Origin: Prevotella sp. khp7
Lineage (GTDB): Bacteria; Bacteroidota; Bacteroidia; Bacteroidales; Bacteroidaceae
NCBI RefSeq assembly: GCF_900109055.1
Contig: NZ_FOIV01000002.1
Location: 248,001-312,000, forward strand
Direction: 5' to 3'
Length of the DNA: 64,000 nt
This document shows positions 25,685-34,718 of the stretch, piece by piece (position 1 is the stretch's first letter; each line of letters opens with the position of its first letter). The notes beneath the pieces are model-generated. The model did no database searches and was not told where the DNA came from. It was given only the letters and a program-made list of their open reading frames with translations. A program made the translations under genes and the position numbers.

Positions 25685-27892
25685 CTATATGTTTAGCTGG
25701 TTCTTTACGAGTGTAAAGTAAAGCCCCTTCTTTCCTATTAATGTTTCGTGGTCACCTTGTTCACAAATCTTGCCATCTTGTAGTACCACGATATTGTCGG
25801 CATCGCGAACGGTACTCAGACGGTGAGCTATAATAATGGCCGTCTTACCCTGTATGAAACGATTGAGATTCTCCATAATCTGGTGCTCATTGTTGGTATC
25901 GAGCGAATTTGTTGCCTCGTCCATGAAGATAAATTCCGGATTTTTGTAGACAGCACGCGCAATCAGTATTCGTTGTTTCTGGCCCATACTCAGTCCGTGT
26001 CCCTCGGCACCGATCTTTGTATTATAGCCCAATGGTAACTCTTCGATAAAGTCCTTGATATTAGCCGTAGCAGCCGCCTCGCGCATTCTGTCCTCATCAA
26101 TCCGTTCCTCTCCTGGGGCAATGTTCCGCGCGATGGAATCAGAGAAGATAAAACCATCCTGCATCACTGAGCCGCAATGTTTCCTCCACTCCCGTTTATC
26201 GTAGTTCTCAATATCAGAGTTACCAAGAATCACCTTACCCTTGTCTGGCTTATAGAAGCCAAGAATCATCTTCAGAAGGGTTGTCTTACCACTTCCACTA
26301 AGTCCGACGATAGCAGTTGTCTTACCACGTGGGATTGTCAGATTAATATTATCAAGCGTTGGCTTCTCGTTCAATTTGTCATATCTGAACGTCAGATTCT
26401 CAATCTTGATGTCATTATTATGGATTTCCGTGATAAGAGTCTTCTCCAAGGGGCGCTCGTCATCTTTCGAGTAAATCTCCTGCAAACGATCGAGGCTCAA
26501 CTTGGCATCCTGATATTGGCGTGCAAAGTTTATCAACTGGTCGACAGGGCTATTCAGCTGACCGATGATATACTGAATAGCCAACATCATACCCAGTGTA
26601 ATCTCTCCTTTTATGACCAACGCAGCAACAAATGCCGTGATAATAGCATTCTTAAGCTGATTAATCAAAATACCTCCGGATTGCTGATATTGCGACAAGG
26701 CAAGCCCTTTCACGGTAATCTTATATATTCTTGCCTGGATATGCTCCCACTCCCAGCGTTTCTGCTGCTCACACCCATTGAGTTTTATCTCCTGCATACC
26801 TGTGACCAGTTGCACCATATTACTTTGGTTTGCTGAATTTTGGGTGAACATCTTATGGTCAAGTATGGCCCTCCGTTTCATGAACAGCCATACCCATGCC
26901 ACATAAAAGGCACTGCCCAAGAAGAATATCAGAAAAATCATCTGACTATAGAAAAGGATGACCACTCCAAAGATAATAACGTTAACGATAGAGAAGAGAG
27001 TCGATAAACTGGTATTGGTCAAGAACTGCTGAATACGTGTATGATCATTGATTCGCTGTAAGATATCACCCGTCATCTTCGTATCGAAGTAAGCAATAGG
27101 CAGACGCATCAACTTAGCCAGATAGTCAGAGATAAGAGATATATTTACCCTTGTACCAATATGCAACAAAATCCATCCTCGGATGAACTCGACCGACGTG
27201 CTACTGATGACGAGCATCATCTGTGCAATCAGCACCAGGTAGATATAGCCAAGATTCTGATTGGTAATACCAAAATCGACAATAGACTGCGTAAGGAACG
27301 GCAAGAGGAGTTCAAGAAGAGTCCCTGTACCAAGCCCTATAAATAATTGAATAATCAGTTTCTGATATGGTCGGAGATAGCCAAACAGGAACAGAAGGCT
27401 CTGTCGGCCTTTATTGGTGTCATCGTCAGCAGAGCGGTTATAGAACTCGGGGGTTGGTTCCAGACATAAAGCAGTCCCCTCGTCTTCCCCGTCTTTCCTA
27501 CTACTCAGCCAGCATCTCTTAAACTCCTCTTCCGTAAATGTGGCTTTAGCGCCAGCTGGGTCTGCCACATGAAATAAGGTCCCTTTTTTAGTTTTCTCAA
27601 TTCTGTAGAGTACTACGAAATGGTTTTGGTTCCAATGGATGATACAAGGCAAGGGGACATCTTCTTTCAGTCGGGATATCGAAATGCGCAGTCCAATGGT
27701 GTGCATACCAAGTTTCTCTGCAGCCTCACTGATGCCAAGCATAGATACGCCAAGACGCGATATGAAGCAGTTCTCCCGAAGATACTGTATCGAGTAGTGC
27801 TTACCATAATAAGCAGCGACCATCCGGAGACTCGTCGGACCGCAGTCCATCGCATCATGCTGGACATATAGTGGAAAGTCTTTTATTCTCAT
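25685..27892 (-). CDS. Peptidase-containing ABC exporter (C39 protease-TMD-NBD)
   Basis: A 735-aa PCAT transporter. The N-terminal C39 protease has QHDAMDCGPTSLRM (Cys17), NHFVVLY (His91) and VADPAG (Asp111). The transmembrane domain covers about 160-440. The NBD has Walker A GLSGSGKTTLLK, signature LSMGQKQR and Walker B FIFMDEATNSLD with the H-loop IIAHRLS. It removes GG leaders and exports the product. It overlaps the upstream pseudo-rSAM gene by 4 nt. It is the only such exporter in the island, so it may also serve the precursors of operons A and B (inference). Confidence 0.95.
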   Translation of the reverse strand: MRIKDFPLYVQHDAMDCGPTSLRMVAAYYGKHYSIQYLRENCFISRLGVSMLGISEAAEKLGMHTIGLRISISRLKEDVPLPCIIHWNQNHFVVLYRIEKTKKGTLFHVADPAGAKATFTEEEFKRCWLSSRKDGEDEGTALCLEPTPEFYNRSADDDTNKGRQSLLFLFGYLRPYQKLIIQLFIGLGTGTLLELLLPFLTQSIVDFGITNQNLGYIYLVLIAQMMLVISSTSVEFIRGWILLHIGTRVNISLISDYLAKLMRLPIAYFDTKMTGDILQRINDHTRIQQFLTNTSLSTLFSIVNVIIFGVVILFYSQMIFLIFFLGSAFYVAWVWLFMKRRAILDHKMFTQNSANQSNMVQLVTGMQEIKLNGCEQQKRWEWEHIQARIYKITVKGLALSQYQQSGGILINQLKNAIITAFVAALVIKGEITLGMMLAIQYIIGQLNSPVDQLINFARQYQDAKLSLDRLQEIYSKDDERPLEKTLITEIHNNDIKIENLTFRYDKLNEKPTLDNINLTIPRGKTTAIVGLSGSGKTTLLKMILGFYKPDKGKVILGNSDIENYDKREWRKHCGSVMQDGFIFSDSIARNIAPGEERIDEDRMREAAATANIKDFIEELPLGYNTKIGAEGHGLSMGQKQRILIARAVYKNPEFIFMDEATNSLDTNNEHQIMENLNRFIQGKTAIIIAHRLSTVRDADNIVVLQDGKICEQGDHETLIGKKGLYFTLVKNQLNI

Positions 27893-29142
27893 CGTTTAAT
27901 CAGGCATTTCGGAGCTGTCTTATATAATGTCTCAAAAGCCGAGACTGGTGGACATATCGTCCGATAAGCACATTCATCACAATCAGTCTCCTTACGTGTG
28001 ATTCGCCACGAGGTGTTTTCACGTAATTCTTTTTCGACAATATGATAAAGATCATCGATATAAATATTTCCCAACGGGACTTTTGCATTCAAGGCATAGA
28101 TACTACCAGTAGGAAGAATCTCCATAACCCCAAACGAAGATGCATTCAATTTCATGTGTCTGAAAAGATCTTCCATAGTCAGGCGGGAATTATCAATATC
28201 CTCTTGCGTCATCAGCACATAGCGTCTGAGAAACGTTTCGTTATTACCCGTCCAAACGGGAAGCATATCTATGCCGTCAGTTTCGTCTACAAAATCGCTT
28301 TCATCTGCCACAATCTTCTTGAAGACAACGGGAAGCCCCTGATCTTGCAGACTGGCACAAATCGCATTCAGATTGTCTGTCCTAGAATATCTGTCGATAT
28401 AGGATGTGATGGAATAGTCGCCAGTAAACCCTTTGGCAAGTAACAATTCTGACAGACATTTGATGTCCTCGTCATAGCAATTGAACACATACTTGAAGTT
28501 GTATAAACTGAGCGTATCCAATACATCTGAGAAATAAGCCTGTTCGTTTTTGTCCAGGCTCACAATGATATTGACAACGGCCGTACTCGACACCTTCAAT
28601 TGATTAAGTGTGATGGCAAGTGCTTGATGAGAGAGTCTGACGTTGGTGAGATAATAAGGTGGTACAGGGTGTTGTCGATGACTCCTATTTCTGAATGCCA
28701 CCATCGTATGTTGCTGACTGTCTCGCAGTTTGCAGTTCAGATAAATGTGGACACCCGACAGGAATCTCATCTTGTTACCCATCGTTCTCAGACGTTCTTC
28801 TTTCTCGTCATTTGTGCAGTCAAGATCTGTCTGCAGGTTGATGTAGGGTAACAGGTTAATGGGTCTGCCTCCGTCGCTAATGTCTTTGAGAAAAAATATT
28901 CCCCGATTGAAAGCCTGAGTGATATCGGCGTCGTTGCAGATAGCATCCTCACTATAGGGTAACGCACCCATATTGGCTGGCTCATACAGACGCTGTACTA
29001 ATCCGACCATCTTCTGACTCTCAGAAATCATATAGGTCTGAGCTTGCGTATCGTACAGCATAACTTTTCTTTCGTTGATGATGTCGACATAGACAGAGGG
29101 CGAGATGATAATCCAACGGGTATTGGTAGTAGGCATATCCAT
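27889..29142 (-). CDS. Pseudo-radical-SAM protein, GG-Bacteroidales peptide system (copy 1)
   Basis: A 417-aa paralogue of 22804-24078. There is no CX3CX2C motif, but a residual SPASM cluster DCDECAYRTICPPVSAFE is present at the C-terminus. Shared landmarks with copy 2 are the N-terminal WIIISPSVYVD region, LLPYINLQTDLD versus LLPILNLQRDLD, and LNASSFGVMEI. It lies 3 nt after the maturase gene and overlaps the exporter by 4 nt. It likely works with its own maturase on the first precursor; catalytic activity as a radical SAM enzyme is not expected. Confidence 0.83.
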   Translation of the reverse strand: MDMPTTNTRWIIISPSVYVDIINERKVMLYDTQAQTYMISESQKMVGLVQRLYEPANMGALPYSEDAICNDADITQAFNRGIFFLKDISDGGRPINLLPYINLQTDLDCTNDEKEERLRTMGNKMRFLSGVHIYLNCKLRDSQQHTMVAFRNRSHRQHPVPPYYLTNVRLSHQALAITLNQLKVSSTAVVNIIVSLDKNEQAYFSDVLDTLSLYNFKYVFNCYDEDIKCLSELLLAKGFTGDYSITSYIDRYSRTDNLNAICASLQDQGLPVVFKKIVADESDFVDETDGIDMLPVWTGNNETFLRRYVLMTQEDIDNSRLTMEDLFRHMKLNASSFGVMEILPTGSIYALNAKVPLGNIYIDDLYHIVEKELRENTSWRITRKETDCDECAYRTICPPVSAFETLYKTAPKCLIKR

Positions 29143-29145
29143 CTG

Positions 29146-30384
29146 TTATACAATTTTTAATTTGTTCATAATATAAGAATATGCCTCCGGATATTTCCTC
29201 AAGAAGCTATATGCAGAATTTTGGTTGACTCTGGCCATCTGTTTGTTGACAAAGAAAGAGCACACGCTCTTCTCGTTCTCCAACTGACCATTATAAAACA
29301 TGCAACACAAGCATGAGAGATAATCGTGACACTTCTGACAGACACGGTTCACCCTCTCATAATAGGCATTATACTTATCGGCTATCTCTTTGAAATCAAG
29401 CAATATCTGTCCATCTTCGATTCTGCCTAATGCATACTTATGACTAATACGTTCACAAGGCAGAATTTTCCCTGAGACGGTAATAAAGACTTTTTTCGCA
29501 AAAGGGAGACAGGTTCCCGTGGGCATCCTGTTGCTTTTCCCCCTCCCAAGAAGCAACTCGTTGTAGTCGTGGTAAGTATAAGGTGAGTGCGTCTGTATAT
29601 ATCGTGCAGATCTCATGTATTCTGGACTGTCTTGGAAACATGTCGGTTTTGATTCCAAGGCTGCCTCTTCTTCTGAATCGACCTTACTCTTATGTACTTT
29701 CTCAAATAATTCTCGCGCATCTTCTCTGATACCGGAGGTATTAATCTCCCCAATACTAGGCGTTTTCCCATAACTCTCCATGAAGAAGTCGCGGATGGAC
29801 TTTACGCTGTTGCAGTTGTTCAGCACAGCATTGAAACTGATGTTATCTCTGAAAAAGTCGGGATAGGTGTTACGGGCATAATCAATGGATTTCACAATAT
29901 AGTCATAGGCAGGCTGTCCATTGGGGAATACCCGATAGGTATTACCGATACGGTCGCCGTCAAGACTAATTAATATTCTGAAACCCTTTGAAACCAGATA
30001 ATCAAGATTCTGCGGCAATAACAATGCATTGGTTGTCATCGAGAAAACAATCTTTTTATAAGCGAGGAGCTCTTTTTCTATATATGCGACTACTTCCTTG
30101 ATAAATGGCATATTCATCAGAGGCTCCCCTCCATAGAAACTGATATGGAGAATGTTTGCTTCTGCGCCCTGATAACCGCTATCCCACAACGATTTTATAT
30201 ACTTGAGAAATGCGATTGCATTCTGAGTGTCAAGCATCCTATCGTAACGCGCATCCTTATCAGAATAAAATTTACCATAGCCACAATAAACACATGAAAG
30301 ATTGCATCTTTCGGTAATCTCAAAGGTTATCTGCGGTGTGTTGGCAAGATATTCCTTAATATTCTCTGGTATTAATTGTTTCAT
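29146..30384 (-). CDS. Radical SAM/SPASM peptide maturase, GG-Bacteroidales type (copy 1)
   Basis: A 412-aa enzyme: ERCNLSCVYCGYGKF carries Cys27/31/34, FYGGEPLMN follows, and auxiliary-cluster Cys lie in TCLPFAKKVFITVSGKILPC and CQKCHDYLSCLCC. Start ATG 30384 (MKQLIPENIKEYLANTP) is preferred over the frame opening at 30438 because it matches copy 2 and because a hairpin occupies 30401-30442. It should modify the precursor encoded just upstream (30480-30695). The homologue in the second cassette shares FEITERC/FEVTERC and the LLISLDGDK/R-GN region. Confidence 0.88.
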   Translation of the reverse strand: MKQLIPENIKEYLANTPQITFEITERCNLSCVYCGYGKFYSDKDARYDRMLDTQNAIAFLKYIKSLWDSGYQGAEANILHISFYGGEPLMNMPFIKEVVAYIEKELLAYKKIVFSMTTNALLLPQNLDYLVSKGFRILISLDGDRIGNTYRVFPNGQPAYDYIVKSIDYARNTYPDFFRDNISFNAVLNNCNSVKSIRDFFMESYGKTPSIGEINTSGIREDARELFEKVHKSKVDSEEEAALESKPTCFQDSPEYMRSARYIQTHSPYTYHDYNELLLGRGKSNRMPTGTCLPFAKKVFITVSGKILPCERISHKYALGRIEDGQILLDFKEIADKYNAYYERVNRVCQKCHDYLSCLCCMFYNGQLENEKSVCSFFVNKQMARVNQNSAYSFLRKYPEAYSYIMNKLKIV

Positions 30385-30400
30385 CCCCGTTATATCTAAA

Positions 30401-30442
30401 GCTAATGGCATTGGCCATGGCAACACGTCCAACGCCATTAGC
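30401..30442 (-). other. Intercistronic hairpin after precursor 1 of operon C
   Basis: 14-bp arms with one mismatch (30401-30414 and 30429-30442) around a 14-nt loop, between the precursor stop and the maturase ATG at 30384. Confidence 0.6.
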
Positions 30443-30479
30443 GGTTAAGGTTGGTCGTAGTTTTTATAGACTACATTTA

Positions 30480-30695
30480 TTATGGTCTGCAAACAACTTC
30501 GTCCAGGAACCAAACCTGTTCTGTCATGCTACCTTTTGAGTGTTTACCACCTGCATGGTTAGCAGTACCATTGTCATAAGTTGAAGAAGGTCCGTTACAG
30601 CCACAACCACAAGCGGGTCCAGCACCTACGAGTTCTCTCATCTCTCTTGCTTCCAAAGCATTCTGTGAAAGCGAATTCATCTTTAATGATTTCAT
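30480..30695 (-). CDS. RiPP precursor peptide, GG-Bacteroidales family (copy 1)
   Basis: A 71-aa peptide starting at ATG 30695 with leader MKSLKMNSLSQNALEAREMR ending RELVGAG (GA/G rather than GG). The core begins PACGCGCNGPSSTYDNGTAN and contains Cys29/31/33 at the same positions as the second precursor, the shared NG-ANxxG motif, and a longer tail with Cys69. It is the first gene of operon C, about 95 nt from the -7 box. The frame is open upstream of 30695, but those codons do not resemble a leader. Confidence 0.87.
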   Translation of the reverse strand: MKSLKMNSLSQNALEAREMRELVGAGPACGCGCNGPSSTYDNGTANHAGGKHSKGSMTEQVWFLDEVVCRP

Positions 30696-30789
30696 AATTA
30701 ATAAAATGGTTAAATTAGTAATAACGGTTTGATTTTTTAATGCCAAACTTTCTGCACTTTGCAGATATAAACTCATTGCAATTGCGCTG

Positions 30790-30932
30790 CAAATTTAACC
30801 TGATAATATTTATAAACCAAGAAAAATGCGTCGCAAAAGCAAATCTGCGATTATATGGTTTTTTGATAGTTAATCTCCTGTTTTTTAACCCATTGCATTC
30901 TTGCAACACTATTGCGCAACGCATTTTGAGAC
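30790..30932 (-). promoter_or_regulatory. Operon C promoter with island regulatory element R3
   Basis: Read on the minus strand: GTCTCA (30927-30932), GCGTTGCGCAAT, TGTTGC (30903-30908), the inverted repeat TTGCATTCTTGCAA (30893-30906), then TTGG (30817-30820), 19 bp, and TAAATTTG (30790-30797). The palindrome lies 96 bp from the -7 box. R1 and R2 have the same layout. Confidence 0.8.
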
Positions 30933-30945
30933 GACAGACAAGCGC

Positions 30946-33573
30946 TTACGGATTAATAAACACACTCATTATCAATTCACGTCCACGAATGTGATTGACA
31001 GAGGTACTGCTGGTAAGGTCGCTGGTGATGACATATGAATAGGTGTCACGATTCAGCAGATTATTGAGCGAGAGAGTGAAATCAAGACGCTTTGATTTGT
31101 AACTGGCTTTGATGTCGGCCAGGAAGAAGTCTTTGTAATTACCACTGGTAATCTCGTTGCGGTAATACTCACCCCGAAGGTCAATGATGAACGGACTGAC
31201 AGGAATAACGATGGAGAGATCTTGCTTCCAGCTGTCAATCTTTTGCATATAATCCATCGATTGGATTTTGGCTTTACCTTCGTCCGTCACAGCTCGACCA
31301 ATTCCGAGCAAGCCCTGTTGGTTCTCGCTGCTCCGTCCGTTCATACGGTCCTGATTGAACGTGAAACCATAGCGCAGGTGCATGTCCTTCCATAATGAGA
31401 AGTCGAGACCTGTGCGGATGTTGAACATCTGACTATTGTAGGTAGTCATTATCCCGTTTTGGAGCATCGAGGCATCGTTATTGAGATACAAGGCTCGAAG
31501 ATTGACAACACCATTCCAAAGGCTGATGCCTTTACTGGCTATCAGGTTGGCTTGCCAAGAGTCCGACTTACTTTCCTGCTCTACAGCAGAGAGGATGATA
31601 TAATCGCCTACGAACAGGCGTGTCGGTGTATAAGGCGAGGTGCTGAAAGTACGCGATACGGTCAAGATGGTGTGCAGGGCTTTCAGTGCATCATTATAGT
31701 TGATGCCGCTACGGATAGCCTGCGTATGGCTGTGCTGATATCCCGCATAGCCTCGGTTGATATACTGGAAGTCCTGCAATATCAGTGAATGGTAGAAACG
31801 ACTGGCATCCAAAGGCTCCACAGAGGCAGAACCTCCTAATAAAAGACGCAGGCGAGGTGTGACATACCACTTGACACTGAGGTCTGGCGAGATTTGAAAC
31901 CCCTTGTGAGAGGGCTGACCAAAGTCAGAGGTATATTCATAGAGGTATTCTGTTGTGGGGCTGAGTTCCACGCTGACATCGTGCGTCTTGTAAGTCAGAT
32001 TCGGTTGTACGTATAACCGGATGAAAGAAAAACAGCTGTTATCCGCCAACAATCCGATAGTATCGGGAAGTCCTGTTAAGTCAGACTCTATGCGGTGCAA
32101 AGCTGCATTCACACCCGCTTTGAGCGAAAGGCTAAAACGTCCAAGTTTAACGCCACCCATAGCGTAGGTATCGGTGCCGTATCGTTGACTACTGACGTAC
32201 TGATGAAGTGAATCTACGAACAATGACTGCGGACGGCTGATGATGCGGTTGTTGGAATAGAACGACACAAGGCGGTTGCCGTACTTGCGGATGATATACA
32301 GATTGTCCTTAATGTCGTATTCGGGCTTGCGAGCAAACTGGTTGTGGTTTGCACTTCCAATCTCGTTAAGCCACTGACGGCTCCAAGTAAAATCGCCCGA
32401 CAACAAGTTTTTCAGATATTGATTGGTACTGTTACGCTCATACTTCATCAGCGCATAGAGTTCGTTATCCTTTTGTAGATAGCCCTTACGATTGTCGATG
32501 ATGCGGTTTCCATAGGGAAGAAAATACTCCGTGCGCCTTTCACCCTCTGCCGTCTCGCGATTGTTATTATAGATTACCTGTATGTTCATCTGTGATGACT
32601 CACTAAACCGTTTCAGTGTGTTGAGCGTGACAGCATGGCTGCGATTGAACAGGGTACGGCTTTCGGCAAGATTGGGTGTCGTAGGCGGTGACAGCTGAAT
32701 ATAATCACCACTGCTTTCCGATTCGTCGAAATTAAAAAGACTCGTTGTTTCCTTGCTGATATCCAGTCCCATGTTATTGGTTTTGTAAGTGAGCATGGTC
32801 TGGAAATCAGACTTGAGGCGTAGGCCAAAGCCCTCGAATTTCCATAATCCAGTACGATGGCTGATACCGGCCCCACCATTGAATGATGTTACCCAATGGT
32901 TCTTGGCCCCCTCTTTCATGCGGATGTTCACTGCAGCCTCGTCGGTATAAGTAAAATCCTCAAGCACACGAATGGGCTGGTGATTTCTCATGACCTGCAC
33001 AGAACCGACATCTACCTGCGGCAGAGTATTGGTAGCTACACCGTATTTGTCACCCAACATATCCAGCCCCTCAATATAGAACTTGCTGATGGGCTTACCC
33101 TCGTATTTGATTTGTCCGTTCTGCTTGTTCACCTCAAAGCCGGGAATGCGGGAGAGTACGTCGCCAATGTTGCGATCATTTTGATCGGCAAAAGTCGCCA
33201 CATTGTATGTCAATGTGTCACCATGCTCACGCACCTTACTTGCCTTGACAGTCACTTCCTTCAGGGCTATTGCCTCTTCCTGCATCACTATTCGTAGTGA
33301 TCTTTCGTCCGAAAGGTTGTGAATACGCTGTTTCCTGAAACCAAGCATCGAGACTTCAAGATAGCTTTCTGTTACCGCTTCGATGGAGAACATGCCTTTA
33401 CTATCGGTCTTGCAGAATCCTATCATCTTATTTGTTGCATTGCTACGTACTTGAACGATGGCTCCCGTCAACGGATCATCGTTCCTGTCGGTGACCATTC
33501 CCGTTATCCGCATCTGCGCCGATGCCATGAGCGGAAGAAGGCTGTATAATATAATTATAAGGCAACGTCTCAT
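30946..33573 (-). CDS. TonB-dependent receptor-like outer-membrane protein with carboxypeptidase-like domain
   Basis: An 875-aa outer-membrane protein. Signal peptide (IIILYSLLPLMASA), then a carboxypeptidase-regulatory-like domain (RITGMVTDRNDDPLTGAIV, VSMLGFRKQRI). Next is a plug-like region (DVLSRIPGFEVNKQNGQIKYEGK, KFYIEGLDML) and a barrel to the end. It starts 11 nt after the GLPGLI gene; pairing of GLPGLI proteins with such receptors is common in Bacteroidota. In operon B it could take up or secrete a peptide, or act as receptor or immunity factor; this is inference. Confidence 0.82.
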   Translation of the reverse strand: MRRCLIIILYSLLPLMASAQMRITGMVTDRNDDPLTGAIVQVRSNATNKMIGFCKTDSKGMFSIEAVTESYLEVSMLGFRKQRIHNLSDERSLRIVMQEEAIALKEVTVKASKVREHGDTLTYNVATFADQNDRNIGDVLSRIPGFEVNKQNGQIKYEGKPISKFYIEGLDMLGDKYGVATNTLPQVDVGSVQVMRNHQPIRVLEDFTYTDEAAVNIRMKEGAKNHWVTSFNGGAGISHRTGLWKFEGFGLRLKSDFQTMLTYKTNNMGLDISKETTSLFNFDESESSGDYIQLSPPTTPNLAESRTLFNRSHAVTLNTLKRFSESSQMNIQVIYNNNRETAEGERRTEYFLPYGNRIIDNRKGYLQKDNELYALMKYERNSTNQYLKNLLSGDFTWSRQWLNEIGSANHNQFARKPEYDIKDNLYIIRKYGNRLVSFYSNNRIISRPQSLFVDSLHQYVSSQRYGTDTYAMGGVKLGRFSLSLKAGVNAALHRIESDLTGLPDTIGLLADNSCFSFIRLYVQPNLTYKTHDVSVELSPTTEYLYEYTSDFGQPSHKGFQISPDLSVKWYVTPRLRLLLGGSASVEPLDASRFYHSLILQDFQYINRGYAGYQHSHTQAIRSGINYNDALKALHTILTVSRTFSTSPYTPTRLFVGDYIILSAVEQESKSDSWQANLIASKGISLWNGVVNLRALYLNNDASMLQNGIMTTYNSQMFNIRTGLDFSLWKDMHLRYGFTFNQDRMNGRSSENQQGLLGIGRAVTDEGKAKIQSMDYMQKIDSWKQDLSIVIPVSPFIIDLRGEYYRNEITSGNYKDFFLADIKASYKSKRLDFTLSLNNLLNRDTYSYVITSDLTSSTSVNHIRGRELIMSVFINP

Positions 33574-33584
33574 TCCTATTTTGA

Positions 33585-34364
33585 CTATTCCAATTCTATA
33601 TATGGTTCTGCTGGTAAGACTTTATTCACCCGAGGTATGGTTCTTGGGCGATTCTTGTACTTTAGGAATTTCTCTCTTGTCATGTGATAGTATTTTTCAT
33701 CACCCCAATTATAGAATGTTACGGGATTAATGCCATCCTTCTTAATATTTATAGCTGTGAGTCTGATAAAGTCACTATCGGCCGTAGCCTTGAGAATAAG
33801 ACCAGGTAAGCCGCCAAGTTTCCAAGGACCAAGACTAACAGGAATTTCTTCAGTAAACCAAACATCCCAAACACGCCCTCTGAACTTTGTTGTGGCTTTA
33901 TGGCATTCTAGTCCCAAGATTGTCATTACAGAATCCATATTGATAGTCCATTCTTGTTGAGGAATATCTTCCTCATAAGTATAATAGGCATCCGAATAAC
34001 CGCTATAAAGAGCCAATTTCCCTGTTTTCACGTCTTGATAAAGCTTCTCTCTGCTAATTGTGCTGCCTTTTAGCTGTTCAGACTTGCCTGCCTCTTTACT
34101 CACAGACGCAAAAAACTCATTCAGAGCTATATCCATTGTTGTATCATCTGTATTCAACAAGCTGTCAGTTCTGTTTTGGTAATAACTAAAAAACTGATTA
34201 GCCGTCTTTCCTGTCCTAAGAATATAAGAATCGCTACAATCCTTCTGCCATGAGTCATATCGTACTTCGAGTATAGCTGGCTCTATTACATGAGTCTCCT
34301 GCGCATTAACATTTAAAGTCAAACAAAGAGATAATATAAACAAGAAAGTATGTTTCATATTCAT
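33585..34364 (-). CDS. GLPGLI family protein
   Basis: A 259-aa secreted protein of the GLPGLI family (TIGR01200), named after the motif seen here as LGGLPGLILKAT. A signal peptide (HTFLFILSLCLTLNVNA) ends before QETHVIEPAILEVRY. Other family landmarks are CHKATTKFRGRVWDVWFTEEIP and GPWKLGGLPG. Function unknown. Possible starts are 34364 or 34358. It stands between the Trp-rich precursor and the TonB-dependent receptor. Confidence 0.9.
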   Translation of the reverse strand: MNMKHTFLFILSLCLTLNVNAQETHVIEPAILEVRYDSWQKDCSDSYILRTGKTANQFFSYYQNRTDSLLNTDDTTMDIALNEFFASVSKEAGKSEQLKGSTISREKLYQDVKTGKLALYSGYSDAYYTYEEDIPQQEWTINMDSVMTILGLECHKATTKFRGRVWDVWFTEEIPVSLGPWKLGGLPGLILKATADSDFIRLTAINIKKDGINPVTFYNWGDEKYYHMTREKFLKYKNRPRTIPRVNKVLPAEPYIELE

Positions 34365-34376
34365 TGAGGTTCTAAA

Positions 34377-34408
34377 TGTACGTCAACTATTTTTGTAGTT
34401 GACGTACA
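34377..34408 (-). other. Intercistronic hairpin after the operon B precursor
   Basis: Perfect 13-bp arms (34377-34389 and 34396-34408) with a 6-nt loop, 15 nt after the precursor stop. Confidence 0.65.
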
Positions 34409-34423
34409 AATCACAAATATTTT

Positions 34424-34600
34424 TTAATCCCAACAGTTCTTCTCCCAGAGCTCAGCCCATGCATCCCATTGTCTCGGGCCCCAGTTAGCACTCTCATCGC
34501 CATTGGCCATTTGTTGAAGTCTTGTACATGCATTACTACGACCACCATTCACATTGTTCATCTGAGCTTTGCTCATCTTAAACATTTCTAAATTTTTCAT
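34424..34600 (-). CDS. Short double-glycine precursor peptide, Trp-rich (58 aa)
   Basis: A small reading frame of 58 codons. The leader MKNLEMFKMSKAQMNNVNGG ends in a clean GG (residues 19-20). The 38-residue core begins RSNACTRLQQM and contains five Trp (residues 40, 45, 48, 52, 57) and two Cys (25, 56) that could form one disulfide. No maturase is in the same operon; the neighbours are a VKOR/thioredoxin fusion, GLPGLI and a TonB-dependent receptor. This suggests an unmodified, disulfide-closed bacteriocin-like or signalling peptide exported by the operon C transporter (inference). Confidence 0.82.
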   Translation of the reverse strand: MKNLEMFKMSKAQMNNVNGGRSNACTRLQQMANGDESANWGPRQWDAWAELWEKNCWD

Positions 34601-34718
34601 TTTACTTTTTCTTTTAAGTTATACATAAATTTATTTTTGGTGAGCAGTTTAGGTCGTATCACCACTTGACCCATATATTGTGCACTAATATGCTAGTTGA
34701 TAATTGACAAGTTTAATT

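Noticed and set aside
26177..26836. A 219-codon plus-strand frame opposite the exporter gene
   Set aside because: Antisense to the well-conserved NBD and transmembrane regions of the ABC exporter; no supporting motif.
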